Assembly (NCBI GenBank): GCA_947038745.1
Contig: CAMQXE010000011.1
Span: 1 to 13,592 of the forward strand
Origin: an uncultured Propionibacteriaceae bacterium
Lineage (GTDB): Bacteria > Actinomycetota > Actinomycetes > Propionibacteriales > Propionibacteriaceae
DNA: 13,592 bases
Direction: 5' to 3'
A program made the translations under genes and the position numbers. Of this stretch, positions 1 to 6,979 are shown one piece after another (position 1 is the stretch's first letter; every line of letters starts with the position of its first letter). Below the pieces are notes generated by a model. That model had not been told where the DNA came from. It saw only the letters and a program-made list of their open reading frames with translations, and did no database searches.

Positions 1-1
1 C

Positions 2-292
2 CCAGATCGTTTTGTTATCGGTGGTGGAGTATCTGAGGCTGGGGAGTTATTACTTGGCCCGGCCAGAACAGTATTTCAGCGGAGTCTGACCGGACGCGGC
101 TACCGTGATGAAGCAACCATCGTCGCAGCGACAACGCTTAACGACGCAGGGCTGATCGGAGCTGCAGATCTTGCCTGCCGCTCCATTATTGAACCGCCTG
201 GGGCGCTTCGTGGGTTCTGGCCCAAACGAAGAACTCCATCGAGGCATCGTCTCAGAGAGGCCTTGGGGATTCCCCATATCCCGCATAGCTGA
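2..292 (+). CDS. glk: ROK-family glucokinase, 3' end only
   Basis: The reading frame is open from the window edge and gives the last 96 residues of a ROK (repressor/ORF/kinase) sugar kinase. It begins PDRFVIGGGVSEAGELLLGP and continues with a NDAGLIGAADLA stretch, both typical of the C-terminal half of actinobacterial glucokinases, which phosphorylate glucose with ATP (some use polyphosphate) in the cytoplasm. The phosphate-binding and zinc-binding motifs lie upstream, outside the window, so catalytic competence cannot be judged. The basic tail after residue 65 (GFWPKRRTPSRHRLREALG) is an ordinary C-terminal extension. It ends in TGA, two bases before the stop of the opposing small membrane gene, so the two genes converge without room for a terminator. 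Identification is from family motifs; the glk rather than ppgK assignment is inference. Confidence 0.85.
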   Translation, partial: PDRFVIGGGVSEAGELLLGPARTVFQRSLTGRGYRDEATIVAATTLNDAGLIGAADLACRSIIEPPGALRGFWPKRRTPSRHRLREALGIPHIPHS

Positions 293-294
293 CG

Positions 295-696
295 TTAAAG
301 CACAGCACCTGAATCATGGCTATCGTCTCTTGTCCCATGACTACGACGTAGTGCTTGGATCATGAGCCCCACTAGTCCGGCGACGGCACAGACTGCCCCT
401 ACAGCGGTAGCCCATGAAGGTAGCGCAATACGTGCCATTGCGAGAAGCCACATCATGATTCCTACGCATAATGATGCTGCCGCAAGAACAGTGAGTGGTG
501 GCCACGGCGAGGTTTCCTGCAACTCAGCAATGTAATGAGCATCGTCGTCTAACGCATCGGCTCGGTCCCAGGCTTCAAGCAAGTTACTAGGCTCATCGCT
601 TGTTGGTCCTCGGAAGGGGGCAGGCTCTTCATCAAATTCATGGCGCATCAGTTCTCGGAAGCGACGATCGATATCGTCATTATCAGCCGGACTCAT
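295..696 (-). CDS. Small membrane protein, two transmembrane helices, acidic N-terminus
   Basis: A 133-residue protein of unrecognised function. Residues 1-62 form a hydrophilic, acid-rich cytoplasmic-type head (MSPADNDDIDRRFRELMRHE...). Two hydrophobic helices follow at about 67-89 and 94-115, then a charged, His/Asp-rich tail. The size and layout resemble small actinobacterial two-helix proteins, but I cannot assign a family. The frame is open further upstream to 801, but the ATG at 696 is chosen because a GGAAGG Shine-Dalgarno sequence sits 6 nt before it and a plausible promoter (727-755) would start transcription about 24 nt upstream. It diverges from the plsC-like gene, and its stop lies 2 nt from that of the glucokinase gene. 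Confidence 0.7.
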   Translation of the reverse strand: MSPADNDDIDRRFRELMRHEFDEEPAPFRGPTSDEPSNLLEAWDRADALDDDAHYIAELQETSPWPPLTVLAAASLCVGIMMWLLAMARIALPSWATAVGAVCAVAGLVGLMIQALRRSHGTRDDSHDSGAVL

Positions 697-722
697 TGAC
701 AGCCTTCCAGAGCAGGTAGGAC

Positions 723-741
723 AGCGAGAATAGTTCTCGCT
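723..741. promoter_or_regulatory. Perfect 19-nt palindrome, candidate operator
   Basis: The sequence is AGCGAGAA-TAG-TTCTCGCT: two perfect 8-bp arms around a 3-nt centre. It lies in the divergent intergenic space and covers the proposed -10 box (727-732) of the leftward membrane-protein gene, which is how a repressor site would be placed. It has no T-run, so it does not look like an intrinsic terminator. No known regulator is recognised from the site. Confidence 0.5.
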
Positions 742-755
742 CGGTAGATGCACAA
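727..755 (-). promoter_or_regulatory. Candidate sigma-A-type promoter for the 295-696 gene
   Basis: Read on the minus strand, TTGTGC (750-755) and TATTCT (727-732) are separated by exactly 17 nt. Matches to consensus are 3 of 6 for the -35 and 4 of 6 for the -10. The expected transcription start near 720 gives a short leader of about 24 nt containing the GGAAGG ribosome site. The overlap with the perfect palindrome raises the likelihood that this is a regulated promoter. This is a by-eye call. Confidence 0.45.
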
Positions 756-848
756 TGTAGCGCCATGGCTGTGTAAGCAACGACGCTGGCATCCCCACCA
801 TCGTAGGCGGTGCTACTAGTCTTAGTGGGGAAAAGTGAGGGGAGCGGC

Positions 849-1577
849 ATGTGGTACTGGCTATTTAAGTATGTGGCGTTTAGCCCAACAATCCGCATAT
901 GCCTGTGGCCGAAGGTTATTGGTAAGGACAACATTCCAGCATCTGGGGCTGCAGTACTTGCGGCAAATCATCAAAGTGGTTGGGACACGGTGATATTGCC
1001 AGCAATGCTGCACCGACGGGTCACTTTTCCTGCAAAAGCTGAGTTATTTGAAAAGTCCTGGAAACATCCCGGGCGCTCAGCTTTGGCTATTTTTCTTAGT
1101 GCGATTGGGCAGGTTCCAGTTCAGCGTGGGTCACGCTCGTCTTCTACTGCGCTCGCGGCAGTACACCACGTCCTTGACGATGGTGAGCTTGTAGGTATTT
1201 TTCCAGAAGGTACGCGCTCGCGGACAGGCCAGCTCTATCGTGCTCAAACAGGCGTGGCTAAGTTAATTCTAGAAAGCGATGTGCCGCTAATTCCGGTGGG
1301 ATTGAAAGGGATGGATCGTCGTTTTCCATTTCGGCCGACAATCGTTATTGGCGAGCCGGTGAGATATAGCGATCTGGTTTGGGGCGCAAATGACCACGCG
1401 GTGCTGCGTTGGGTGGCTGATGATGTGATGGATCAGATTCGCCAGCTCAGCGGTAAGACTTACGTTGATCTCTACGGTACTTCCGTTAAAAAAGGTTCTC
1501 TAAGCGAAGCTGAAATTGCAGCACAGAGCACAGATGATCCGCACTGGGGTAAGCCGCGCCCAGCCGCTCATGGTTAA
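849..1577 (+). CDS. plsC: 1-acyl-sn-glycerol-3-phosphate acyltransferase (PlsC family)
   Basis: A 242-residue member of the LPLAT superfamily. It is expected to acylate the sn-2 position of lysophosphatidic acid at the inner face of the membrane, making phosphatidic acid. The catalytic HX4D motif is seen as NHQSGWD (His41, Asp46), and the second substrate motif as FPEGTRSRTG (118-127). A third conserved block, VPLIPVGLKG (145-154), matches the family. The N-terminus is moderately hydrophobic rather than a full signal peptide. The frame opens at 810, but the ATG at 849 is preferred: the GAGGGGA ribosome site is 5 nt upstream and MWYWLFKYVAF is a typical family start. The gene stands alone on the plus strand and converges on the asparaginase gene with an 11-nt gap. 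The nearby ROK glucokinase and pknL resemble an arrangement known from Corynebacterium. Which acyl substrate it uses is not shown by sequence. Confidence 0.88.
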   Translation: MWYWLFKYVAFSPTIRICLWPKVIGKDNIPASGAAVLAANHQSGWDTVILPAMLHRRVTFPAKAELFEKSWKHPGRSALAIFLSAIGQVPVQRGSRSSSTALAAVHHVLDDGELVGIFPEGTRSRTGQLYRAQTGVAKLILESDVPLIPVGLKGMDRRFPFRPTIVIGEPVRYSDLVWGANDHAVLRWVADDVMDQIRQLSGKTYVDLYGTSVKKGSLSEAEIAAQSTDDPHWGKPRPAAHG

Positions 1578-1588
1578 TTCACTGGGGC

Positions 1589-2599
1589 TTAGTGGGTCCA
1601 GAACCAGCGCTGGATCTGTTCGACATCATCGGTAAGTGCCAGCGCGAGCGATAACAGGATTCTGGTATGTGCCGGGCTGTGGTCATCGGCGGCGATGAAA
1701 CCGTGGGTATCGTCAGGGATAGCGCCGTTTCTCGTAACGATTCCTGCTGGAACTCGAGTTGCTCGAACTACCGGAATACCTTGAGCTACCAGTGCATCTA
1801 GTTTACTGATAACAGTATTCGCGATATTGCCGTTACCTGCTCCGATATGGATCAAGCCACGAGTGCCTGCTGCTACGTAAGCATCAAGGATCGCAAGGGG
1901 GAACTCTGGGTGGGTGGTTACTGCCTCGACACGGGGGAGTCGATCTAAGGGGATGCGAGCAAAAGCTGAGTTTGCGGTATGACGTCGTGCGACGGTGCGG
2001 AAGAACCGTACCTCATTATCTACGACGTCGCCCAGCTCTCCGTGCTGAGAACGGAAAGCATCAGTACGAGTCGTGTGCGACTTAGAAGCATCGCGGGCTG
2101 CGAGGATCATGTCATCAAAAACGACGAGGACACCTTGGCCCTTGGCGTTGTCTGAAGAAGCAACAAGCAGTGCGTCGTAGAGATTGTCTGGGCCATCAGC
2201 AGATAGCGCATCGGCAGGACGCATTGAGCCAAGAAAAACTACGGGCTTGTCGCTGTCGATCACGAGATTTACCAGGAATGCCGATTCTTCTAAAGTGTCT
2301 GTGCCATGGGTCACGACCACAGCATCCACGTCATCGCGGTCTAGTAACTCTTGAATACGTGACGCTAATCGACACATGGCAGAGAAACCTATGTCGCTGG
2401 AATCTAATTGATATAGCTGCTCGGCACTGACGTGAGCTCTAGTTGAGATACCAGGAAGTCCCGCAATGAGCGATTCAACGGTTTCAACTGCACTGGTATA
2501 AGACTGTTTTCCGCCTGCGGCTGCGCAGGAACCGGCGATAGTGCCGCCAGTTCCGATGACGACGAGATGGGGCAGTGACGACTGTGGCACGTTGTCCAT
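1589..2599 (-). CDS. ansA: L-asparaginase, cytoplasmic type
   Basis: A 336-residue protein that hydrolyses asparagine to aspartate and ammonia. All catalytic positions of the E. coli enzyme family can be located: Thr20 in the N-terminal GTGGTIAG motif, Tyr34 in the flexible loop, Thr100-Asp101 in THGTDTLEE, and Lys173 in the RDASKSHTT segment (counterparts of T12, Y25, T89-D90 and K162). The DGPDNLYDA and HIGAGNGN blocks are also present. There is no signal peptide, so cytoplasmic action is inferred. The open frame runs up to 2980, but that extension overlaps the transporter gene in another frame and is not asparaginase-like, so ATG 2599 was chosen. The ribosome site there is weak, which suggests translation coupled to the transporter 38 nt upstream. 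It is the last gene of the pknL-EamA-ansA operon. Confidence 0.9.
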   Translation of the reverse strand: MDNVPQSSLPHLVVIGTGGTIAGSCAAAGGKQSYTSAVETVESLIAGLPGISTRAHVSAEQLYQLDSSDIGFSAMCRLASRIQELLDRDDVDAVVVTHGTDTLEESAFLVNLVIDSDKPVVFLGSMRPADALSADGPDNLYDALLVASSDNAKGQGVLVVFDDMILAARDASKSHTTRTDAFRSQHGELGDVVDNEVRFFRTVARRHTANSAFARIPLDRLPRVEAVTTHPEFPLAILDAYVAAGTRGLIHIGAGNGNIANTVISKLDALVAQGIPVVRATRVPAGIVTRNGAIPDDTHGFIAADDHSPAHTRILLSLALALTDDVEQIQRWFWTH

Positions 2600-2637
2600 C
2601 TTGTCATGGACCCATGTTGGATAGATAGGCAGTGTGC

Positions 2638-3534
2638 CTAATCGAGGTGATCGACTTGTTCTTGGCCAAAGATGACAACCAAGATCATGGCAATAAACAT
2701 GGTTCCACCGCCAACGAGCATGCGCCAGGTGATCTGTTCTTGCCCTACGGCAACGGCAAAAATTGCGGCCCAAACAGGTTCCATTGACATGATGACAGCA
2801 GCACGCCCAGGGGCGATATGGGCTTGGGCCCAAGTTTGGAGAAACATCGTTAGCGTTCCACATAGAACTGCCAAGTAGATCAGCCAGAGCCAGTCGGAGG
2901 TTGCAGTCGGAATGACGATGCCACCAGGAATCGCAGCGATCCAGCACATGAGGGCTAGCACGATCATGGTGACGATGCATAGGCTCATGGCATTTTCAGC
3001 GGTGGCAAACTCGCCTGTGGCAATGATATGGCCGCCGTAGAAAATCGCTGACAACAAGATCAAGAATGAACCGAAGCCAAGACTGAACCCGCTGCCGTTC
3101 AAGGAGAATACCGCCATGCCTAAGGTAGACAAGATAATGGCAAGCCAGGTGATACGTGGTACATGATGGCGGACGGCAAACCAGCCAATGATTGGAGTCA
3201 TCACGACATACAATCCGGTGATGAAAGCTGACGTCGATGCTGGCGTTGAGGCGATACCGAAAGTTTGTAGAAGCTGAGCTGATCCCCACAATAAGCCAAG
3301 GAGTATTCCTCGGTACAAGGTCTTACGCGACATACGGAAATGTCGCCAGCCCACAACAGCTAGGACAAGCGCTGAAATCGTGAAGCGCACAGCCAGCATG
3401 TCTGCCACGGGCATATGAGCCAAAACGATCTTGAGCGAAAAGAAGGTTGAGCCCCAAAGCATTGCCATGACGATGAGAGCCGTCAGCGCGAGAGGAGCTG
3501 CACGGTCTACAGTGCGCGGTGAAGGAGTAGTCAT
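2638..3534 (-). CDS. EamA/DMT-family transporter
   Basis: A 298-residue inner-membrane protein with about ten hydrophobic helices arranged as two EamA repeats. The first repeat begins near residue 15 (LALTALIVMAMLWGSTFFSL, with the diagnostic WGSTF) and the second near residue 152. The second repeat contains a conserved AAVIMSMEPVWAA segment near residues 244-256. Members export or exchange amino acids, nucleosides or other metabolites; the substrate cannot be read from the sequence. The ATG shares its A with the TAA stop of the kinase gene (TAATG), so translation is almost certainly coupled. No strong ribosome site precedes it. Placement between a PASTA kinase and an asparaginase makes an amino-acid-related substrate conceivable, but that is only a guess from context. 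Confidence 0.88.
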   Translation of the reverse strand: MTTPSPRTVDRAAPLALTALIVMAMLWGSTFFSLKIVLAHMPVADMLAVRFTISALVLAVVGWRHFRMSRKTLYRGILLGLLWGSAQLLQTFGIASTPASTSAFITGLYVVMTPIIGWFAVRHHVPRITWLAIILSTLGMAVFSLNGSGFSLGFGSFLILLSAIFYGGHIIATGEFATAENAMSLCIVTMIVLALMCWIAAIPGGIVIPTATSDWLWLIYLAVLCGTLTMFLQTWAQAHIAPGRAAVIMSMEPVWAAIFAVAVGQEQITWRMLVGGGTMFIAMILVVIFGQEQVDHLD

Positions 3535-5621
3535 TAGGCGATGTACAACGTAATCGTCGAGCCCTTGGGGGCTTGCTTTCCGTCACCTGGATCGGAGTAG
3601 CTTACGATCCCGAAAGGCGCAGCATTGCCTGTGGACTTCGTTGCTACCTGGAAACCAGCGCTTTGCAGCCGGTTTCTGGCCTCATCGGTTTTTAGGCCAC
3701 GAGTAGCAGGTACCGTGACAAGAACTGGCCCCTTGGAAACAACGAAGCTGATGGTGTCGCCCTTCTTCGCCTGCCCATTCTTTGGCGATTGGGAGATCAC
3801 AGTGCCAGCAGCGGCACTGTCGCTATTCTCTTCACTAGCATTCACGCTTAGGCCTGCTGCCTCGAGAGCTGTCTTAGCCTCAGTAAACGGCTTTCCAGAG
3901 AAATCAGCTACATCAATTGGCTTGGGTCCTTGCGAGATCACTAAGTCGATACTGGTATCTGGCTTGAGTTTGACTCCAGGTTCTTGTGAGGCCTGCAGGA
4001 CTGTACCCTCAGCAGCATCGTCGTAGCGCTTTTCCTGGTTGCCTATATTTAGATGCGACGTCTGAATATTCTCGATGGCCTTTGCCACTGGAAGCCCGAC
4101 GACTGTCGGCATGAGATAACGTTCAGCACCCTTACTTACCCAGGCCTTGAGATGCCCATCTTTCGCTATATTCGAGCCAGCATCAGGATTGCTACGAATG
4201 ACGATTCCTGATTCAACAGTCTCTGAGTATTCTTCCAAGAACTCGATGGTCAGCGCATGTGCATCGGTGGCAGCCTTAGCTTGGTCGCGGTTTAGGCCGG
4301 TCAGCAGGGGAACTTCGGTGTACTTGCCGACAGCGTGGTACCACGCAGTAGCGCCTCCACCGCAGAGAAGTGCAAGACTAATCACCGCAAGCAATACAGC
4401 GCGCAACGGATGACGCTCCTTGCGTAGCTTAGGAGCTTTTGCCGGGGTCAATGGCTGTCTGGTTGTGTGCCTGGAGTCTGTTGTGGTGGTCCATTGCAAC
4501 GGTTCGGTGGGAGTCCGATGTGCTGGAGCCGTCTCGAAGTCGTCGTAGTAGGGCACGCCAGCGCCAGCCAAATCCACAGGAGAGAGTGGCGTATGTGGAG
4601 TGATCCCGATGGGGCCAGCATGCCAGGTGCCGTCGCCGTGCTGCTGCGGAAAATCCAACCCACTCATAAGTTCAGTTGGCTCAGCGAAAGAACCACCAAT
4701 TCGACGCATCTCCGCATCGACGCGCGGGTCGTTCATGATGCCCTTGTTATAAGTCGCTTGAGCCAGCCGAAGATGATCGAAGAACACGCCGGCGTGGGTC
4801 AATCGTCGATTTGGTTCTCGTTGGGTAGCTGCCTGCACGAGGGCATCAACATAAGGCGGGATAGCATGACGAGATTCGTGCCAGTTGGTCTTAATGATTG
4901 AAGATGGCGCAGGTACATCCTTGTTACAGTGAGCCCAGGCCACCTGAATTGGGGAATCGCCGGTGTGAGGTTTACGGCCAGTCAGCAACTCAAACATCAT
5001 GATGCCAGCGCTGTAGACGTCTGAACGCATATCTGCGGAGCCGTAGGTCACAACTTCTGGGGGAATGTAGCTCACAGTGCCAATGACAAGGCCAGCTGCA
5101 GTGGTGACAGTATCTCCCGAGATAGCTTTGGCTAGGCCAAAGTCAGCAACTTTGACTTCGCCGCGGGTGGAGATCAAGACATTTTCTGGCTTAATATCGC
5201 GGTGAATTAAGCCTGCACGGTGTGCTGAAGCAATAGCAGCGAGAACCGGGGTCATCAATTCCAGCGTGCGGGCTACCGGAAGCGCGCCGTGGGAGCCAAG
5301 ATATTGCCGCAGTGTCTGTCCATGGACGTATTCCATGACGATATAGGGCCGGTTCATATCCATGCCCTGATCAAAAATTGCTACAACATTTGGGTGGGAT
5401 AGCTTCGCTGCAGCGCGGGCTTCTCGCTGAAACTTTTTGAGGAACTCAGGATCATCGCCAAGGCCCTCGTGCAGCACCTTGACTGCTACGGTGCGGGCTA
5501 ACCGTCGATCGGTCGCTTTGTAGACCATAGCCATGCCGCCTCGCGCGACTTTGCCGATGATCTCATAGCGACCGTCGAGGACATGGCCCACTAGGGGATC
5601 GTGCACGCTCGACGTCGTCAC
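3534..5621 (-). CDS. pknL: Membrane Ser/Thr protein kinase with four PASTA domains (PknL-like)
   Basis: A 695-residue eukaryotic-type kinase. The kinase domain spans about residues 19-287: glycine loop ARGGMAMVY (26-34), ATP-anchoring Lys48, helix-C Glu67, HRDIKPEN (140-147, catalytic Asp142), DFG (160-162), a Thr-containing activation loop (DTVTTAAG, 170-177), and PPE (187-189) in place of APE. A low-complexity juxtamembrane stretch leads to one transmembrane helix (406-430). Four extracellular PASTA repeats follow (about 434-498, 502-566, 568-633, 634-695), which in this family bind peptidoglycan fragments or lipid II. The kinase therefore probably links cell-wall state to cytoplasmic phosphorylation. 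The frame opens at 5702, but GTG 5621 is preferred because GGAG lies 8 nt upstream and the protein then starts close to the kinase fold. The pknL name rests on the surrounding gene order and is less certain than the family. It heads an operon with the transporter and asparaginase. Confidence 0.9.
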   Translation of the reverse strand: MTTSSVHDPLVGHVLDGRYEIIGKVARGGMAMVYKATDRRLARTVAVKVLHEGLGDDPEFLKKFQREARAAAKLSHPNVVAIFDQGMDMNRPYIVMEYVHGQTLRQYLGSHGALPVARTLELMTPVLAAIASAHRAGLIHRDIKPENVLISTRGEVKVADFGLAKAISGDTVTTAAGLVIGTVSYIPPEVVTYGSADMRSDVYSAGIMMFELLTGRKPHTGDSPIQVAWAHCNKDVPAPSSIIKTNWHESRHAIPPYVDALVQAATQREPNRRLTHAGVFFDHLRLAQATYNKGIMNDPRVDAEMRRIGGSFAEPTELMSGLDFPQQHGDGTWHAGPIGITPHTPLSPVDLAGAGVPYYDDFETAPAHRTPTEPLQWTTTTDSRHTTRQPLTPAKAPKLRKERHPLRAVLLAVISLALLCGGGATAWYHAVGKYTEVPLLTGLNRDQAKAATDAHALTIEFLEEYSETVESGIVIRSNPDAGSNIAKDGHLKAWVSKGAERYLMPTVVGLPVAKAIENIQTSHLNIGNQEKRYDDAAEGTVLQASQEPGVKLKPDTSIDLVISQGPKPIDVADFSGKPFTEAKTALEAAGLSVNASEENSDSAAAGTVISQSPKNGQAKKGDTISFVVSKGPVLVTVPATRGLKTDEARNRLQSAGFQVATKSTGNAAPFGIVSYSDPGDGKQAPKGSTITLYIA

Positions 5622-5738
5622 AATGAACTCCAAACACGGTCGGGGGAAGTAAGGCCGTGTCAGCCTGGAGTCCAGAATATGCGTCGCAGCAAGGAGAATC
5701 ATGGCGACACTCCACGGTTTAGTGATCTAATTCGCTAG

Positions 5739-5768
5739 CTGTGGATGATTTGGCCGCATTCTCCACAG
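5739..5768. promoter_or_regulatory. Inverted CTGTGGA/TCCACAG pair in divergent intergenic region (DnaA-box-like)
   Basis: Between the kinase gene and the plus-strand operon (5622-5837, no gene seen), CTGTGGA (5739-5745) and TCCACAG (5762-5768) form a 7-bp inverted repeat separated by 16 bp. Extended to nine bases, the arms read TCATCCACA (minus strand) and TTCTCCACA (plus strand), each one mismatch from the DnaA box TTATCCACA. A second, overlapping inverted pair is ggccgc (5752-5757) and gcggcc (5784-5789). The region must hold promoters for both directions, but I could not find a clear -35/-10 pair. The site could be an operator or a DnaA-regulated promoter. Its function is inferred. Confidence 0.35.
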
Positions 5769-5837
5769 GGGTAACGGATTTACGCGGCCTTCTTGGATTT
5801 TTCGGTGTCTGAGCTGTGTGTTCGTTACTCTGGATTA

Positions 5838-6536
5838 GTGACTGTTCTTTTGGGATTGGCTGAGCGCCTTAGCGCCGCTGCACTTCTTGTTGTTGCTGAT
5901 GCTGCTGCTTTAGGTGATAAGACCGAGCATGCCGTTGATGCGATCTTTGCTGGTGGCGCGCACCTGCTACTTCTCAGCGTTGCAGGATTACCGAAAGAGA
6001 AAGCTCTTGAGGTACTGGAACAAGCGCGGCTGCGGGGCCAGCGCAGCCAAGGAATAATCGTTGTCGGTTCAGATATTGCATTGGCGACGCGGTTTAGTGC
6101 TGATGCGCTCTTGCTAGGGGAAGGTGCGCCTAGCTCAACGAAGGCCCGCAAGGGGCTATCGCGTTGGGCGCTCGTGGGACGTGAGTGCGATACCAAGACT
6201 GAACTTGAACTCCTAGCTCGTGATGCTGACACTGCTTTCGCTACAGTCGGGCCAGCAGCTACTCATAGCGGTATCGGGACTGAGATCATCAGTCATGCAA
6301 CACGGCTGCTACCTCCGACAGACCCTACGGCTAAACCTTGGTTCGCTGCCGGTGGAGTCACCTTGCAGAATCTTGATGAGGTGATTGAGGCAGGGGCAAC
6401 TCGAGTAGCAGTTGGTTCTGCAATCACTGGTGCAACTGATATTGAGCGGGCTACCCGAGCTTTTACGACAGTGCTTCAGGAGCGTTGGGGTAAGCCAGAT
6501 TTGGCTAACTACTTCAATGGTCCAGTTCTACCGTGA
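5838..6536 (+). CDS. TenI/ThiE-like TIM-barrel protein, active site divergent
   Basis: About 232 residues resembling the thiamine-phosphate synthase/TenI superfamily. The clearest signature is the C-terminal phosphate-binding part: FAAGGVT (169-175), a NLDEVIEAGA helix, and RVAVGSAI near 189-196. The N-terminal strand LLVVAD and the following AGGAH also fit. The residues that bind the pyrimidine diphosphate in true ThiE are not recognisable: the QLREK-type strand reads HLLLLS and the VHLGQ.D strand reads DALLLGEGA. Thiamine synthesis is therefore doubtful and I do not assign it. The start is uncertain. TTG 5793 extends the frame, while GTG 5838 gives a family-like N-terminus; with TACTCT six bases upstream, GTG 5838 could be a leaderless start. 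It is the first gene of an operon whose next members are an RNase and barstar, overlapping the RNase by 4 bases (GTGA). Confidence 0.65.
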   Translation: MTVLLGLAERLSAAALLVVADAAALGDKTEHAVDAIFAGGAHLLLLSVAGLPKEKALEVLEQARLRGQRSQGIIVVGSDIALATRFSADALLLGEGAPSSTKARKGLSRWALVGRECDTKTELELLARDADTAFATVGPAATHSGIGTEIISHATRLLPPTDPTAKPWFAAGGVTLQNLDEVIEAGATRVAVGSAITGATDIERATRAFTTVLQERWGKPDLANYFNGPVLP

Positions 6537-6979
6537 GTAAAACTCAGCTGCGTCGACTACTCATCATTGGCGGGTTGGCGCTGCTACTGGTGCTGGGCTG
6601 GGGCCTAGCCGAACGTAGCTCTGGACCTAAGGCAACTGCTGAGCCGAAGGCGGCTGCTAAGACTAAATACGGCAGTCAAGGCAAGGACTCAGTATCGGGG
6701 CTGCCCTGGATCGATCCGGCTCAGCTACCTAGCCAAGCTCGCGATACTTTGACCCTTATCGACAATGGCGGACCTTATCCATACCCTCGCAATGATGATG
6801 TGGTGTTTTCTAATGCCGAGGGGATTTTGCCGAAGAAGAAACGCGGCTATTACAAGGAATATACGGTCAAGACCCCCGGCTCATCTACGCGCGGTGCCCG
6901 TCGAATCGTTACTGGAAGCGACGGTGAGTTTTACTACACCGATGACCACTATCAATCCTTTGTAAGGATCAGACGATGA
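6533..6979 (+). CDS. Secreted or membrane-anchored guanyl-specific ribonuclease (RNase Sa/barnase family)
   Basis: A 148-residue protein: a basic start and hydrophobic segment (9-26) that is a signal peptide or anchor, an Ala/Lys/Pro-rich linker (30-50), and a microbial RNase domain (about 54-148). The domain follows Streptomyces RNase Sa closely. It has RDTLTLI, GPYPYPRND, VVFSNAE, GYYKEYTVKTPG, TRGARRIVTG and YYTDDHY. Catalytic residues match: Glu109 (E54), Arg120 (R65), Arg124 (R69), His139 (H85). Guanine-binding Asn94 and Glu96 are kept. The enzyme cleaves RNA after G, giving a 2',3'-cyclic phosphate. The protein has no cysteine, so the disulfide of RNase Sa is absent. The GTG start overlaps the previous stop (GTGA) with no ribosome site, indicating coupled translation. 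The inhibitor gene follows immediately. Export is inferred from the N-terminal segment; no clear cleavage site was identified. Confidence 0.9.
   Translation: MSKTQLRRLLIIGGLALLLVLGWGLAERSSGPKATAEPKAAAKTKYGSQGKDSVSGLPWIDPAQLPSQARDTLTLIDNGGPYPYPRNDDVVFSNAEGILPKKKRGYYKEYTVKTPGSSTRGARRIVTGSDGEFYYTDDHYQSFVRIRR

Noticed and set aside
697..801. Upstream extension of the small membrane-protein frame containing CPTC
   Set aside because: It would cover the palindrome and promoter, and the strong ribosome site is before ATG 696. A CxxC motif alone does not make a zinc protein.
810..848. Longer start for the acyltransferase
   Set aside because: The ATG at 849 has the ribosome site GAGGGGA, and the 13 extra residues do not resemble the family.
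2600..2980. N-terminal extension of the asparaginase frame (127 extra codons)
   Set aside because: It overlaps the transporter gene on the same strand in another frame, its composition (many Cys, His, Arg, Trp) is shadow-like, and the asparaginase fold begins just after ATG 2599.
5896..5915. GCTGATGCTGCTGCT triplet repeat
   Set aside because: It encodes an ordinary Ala-rich helix and is too short and imperfect to be a repeat array.
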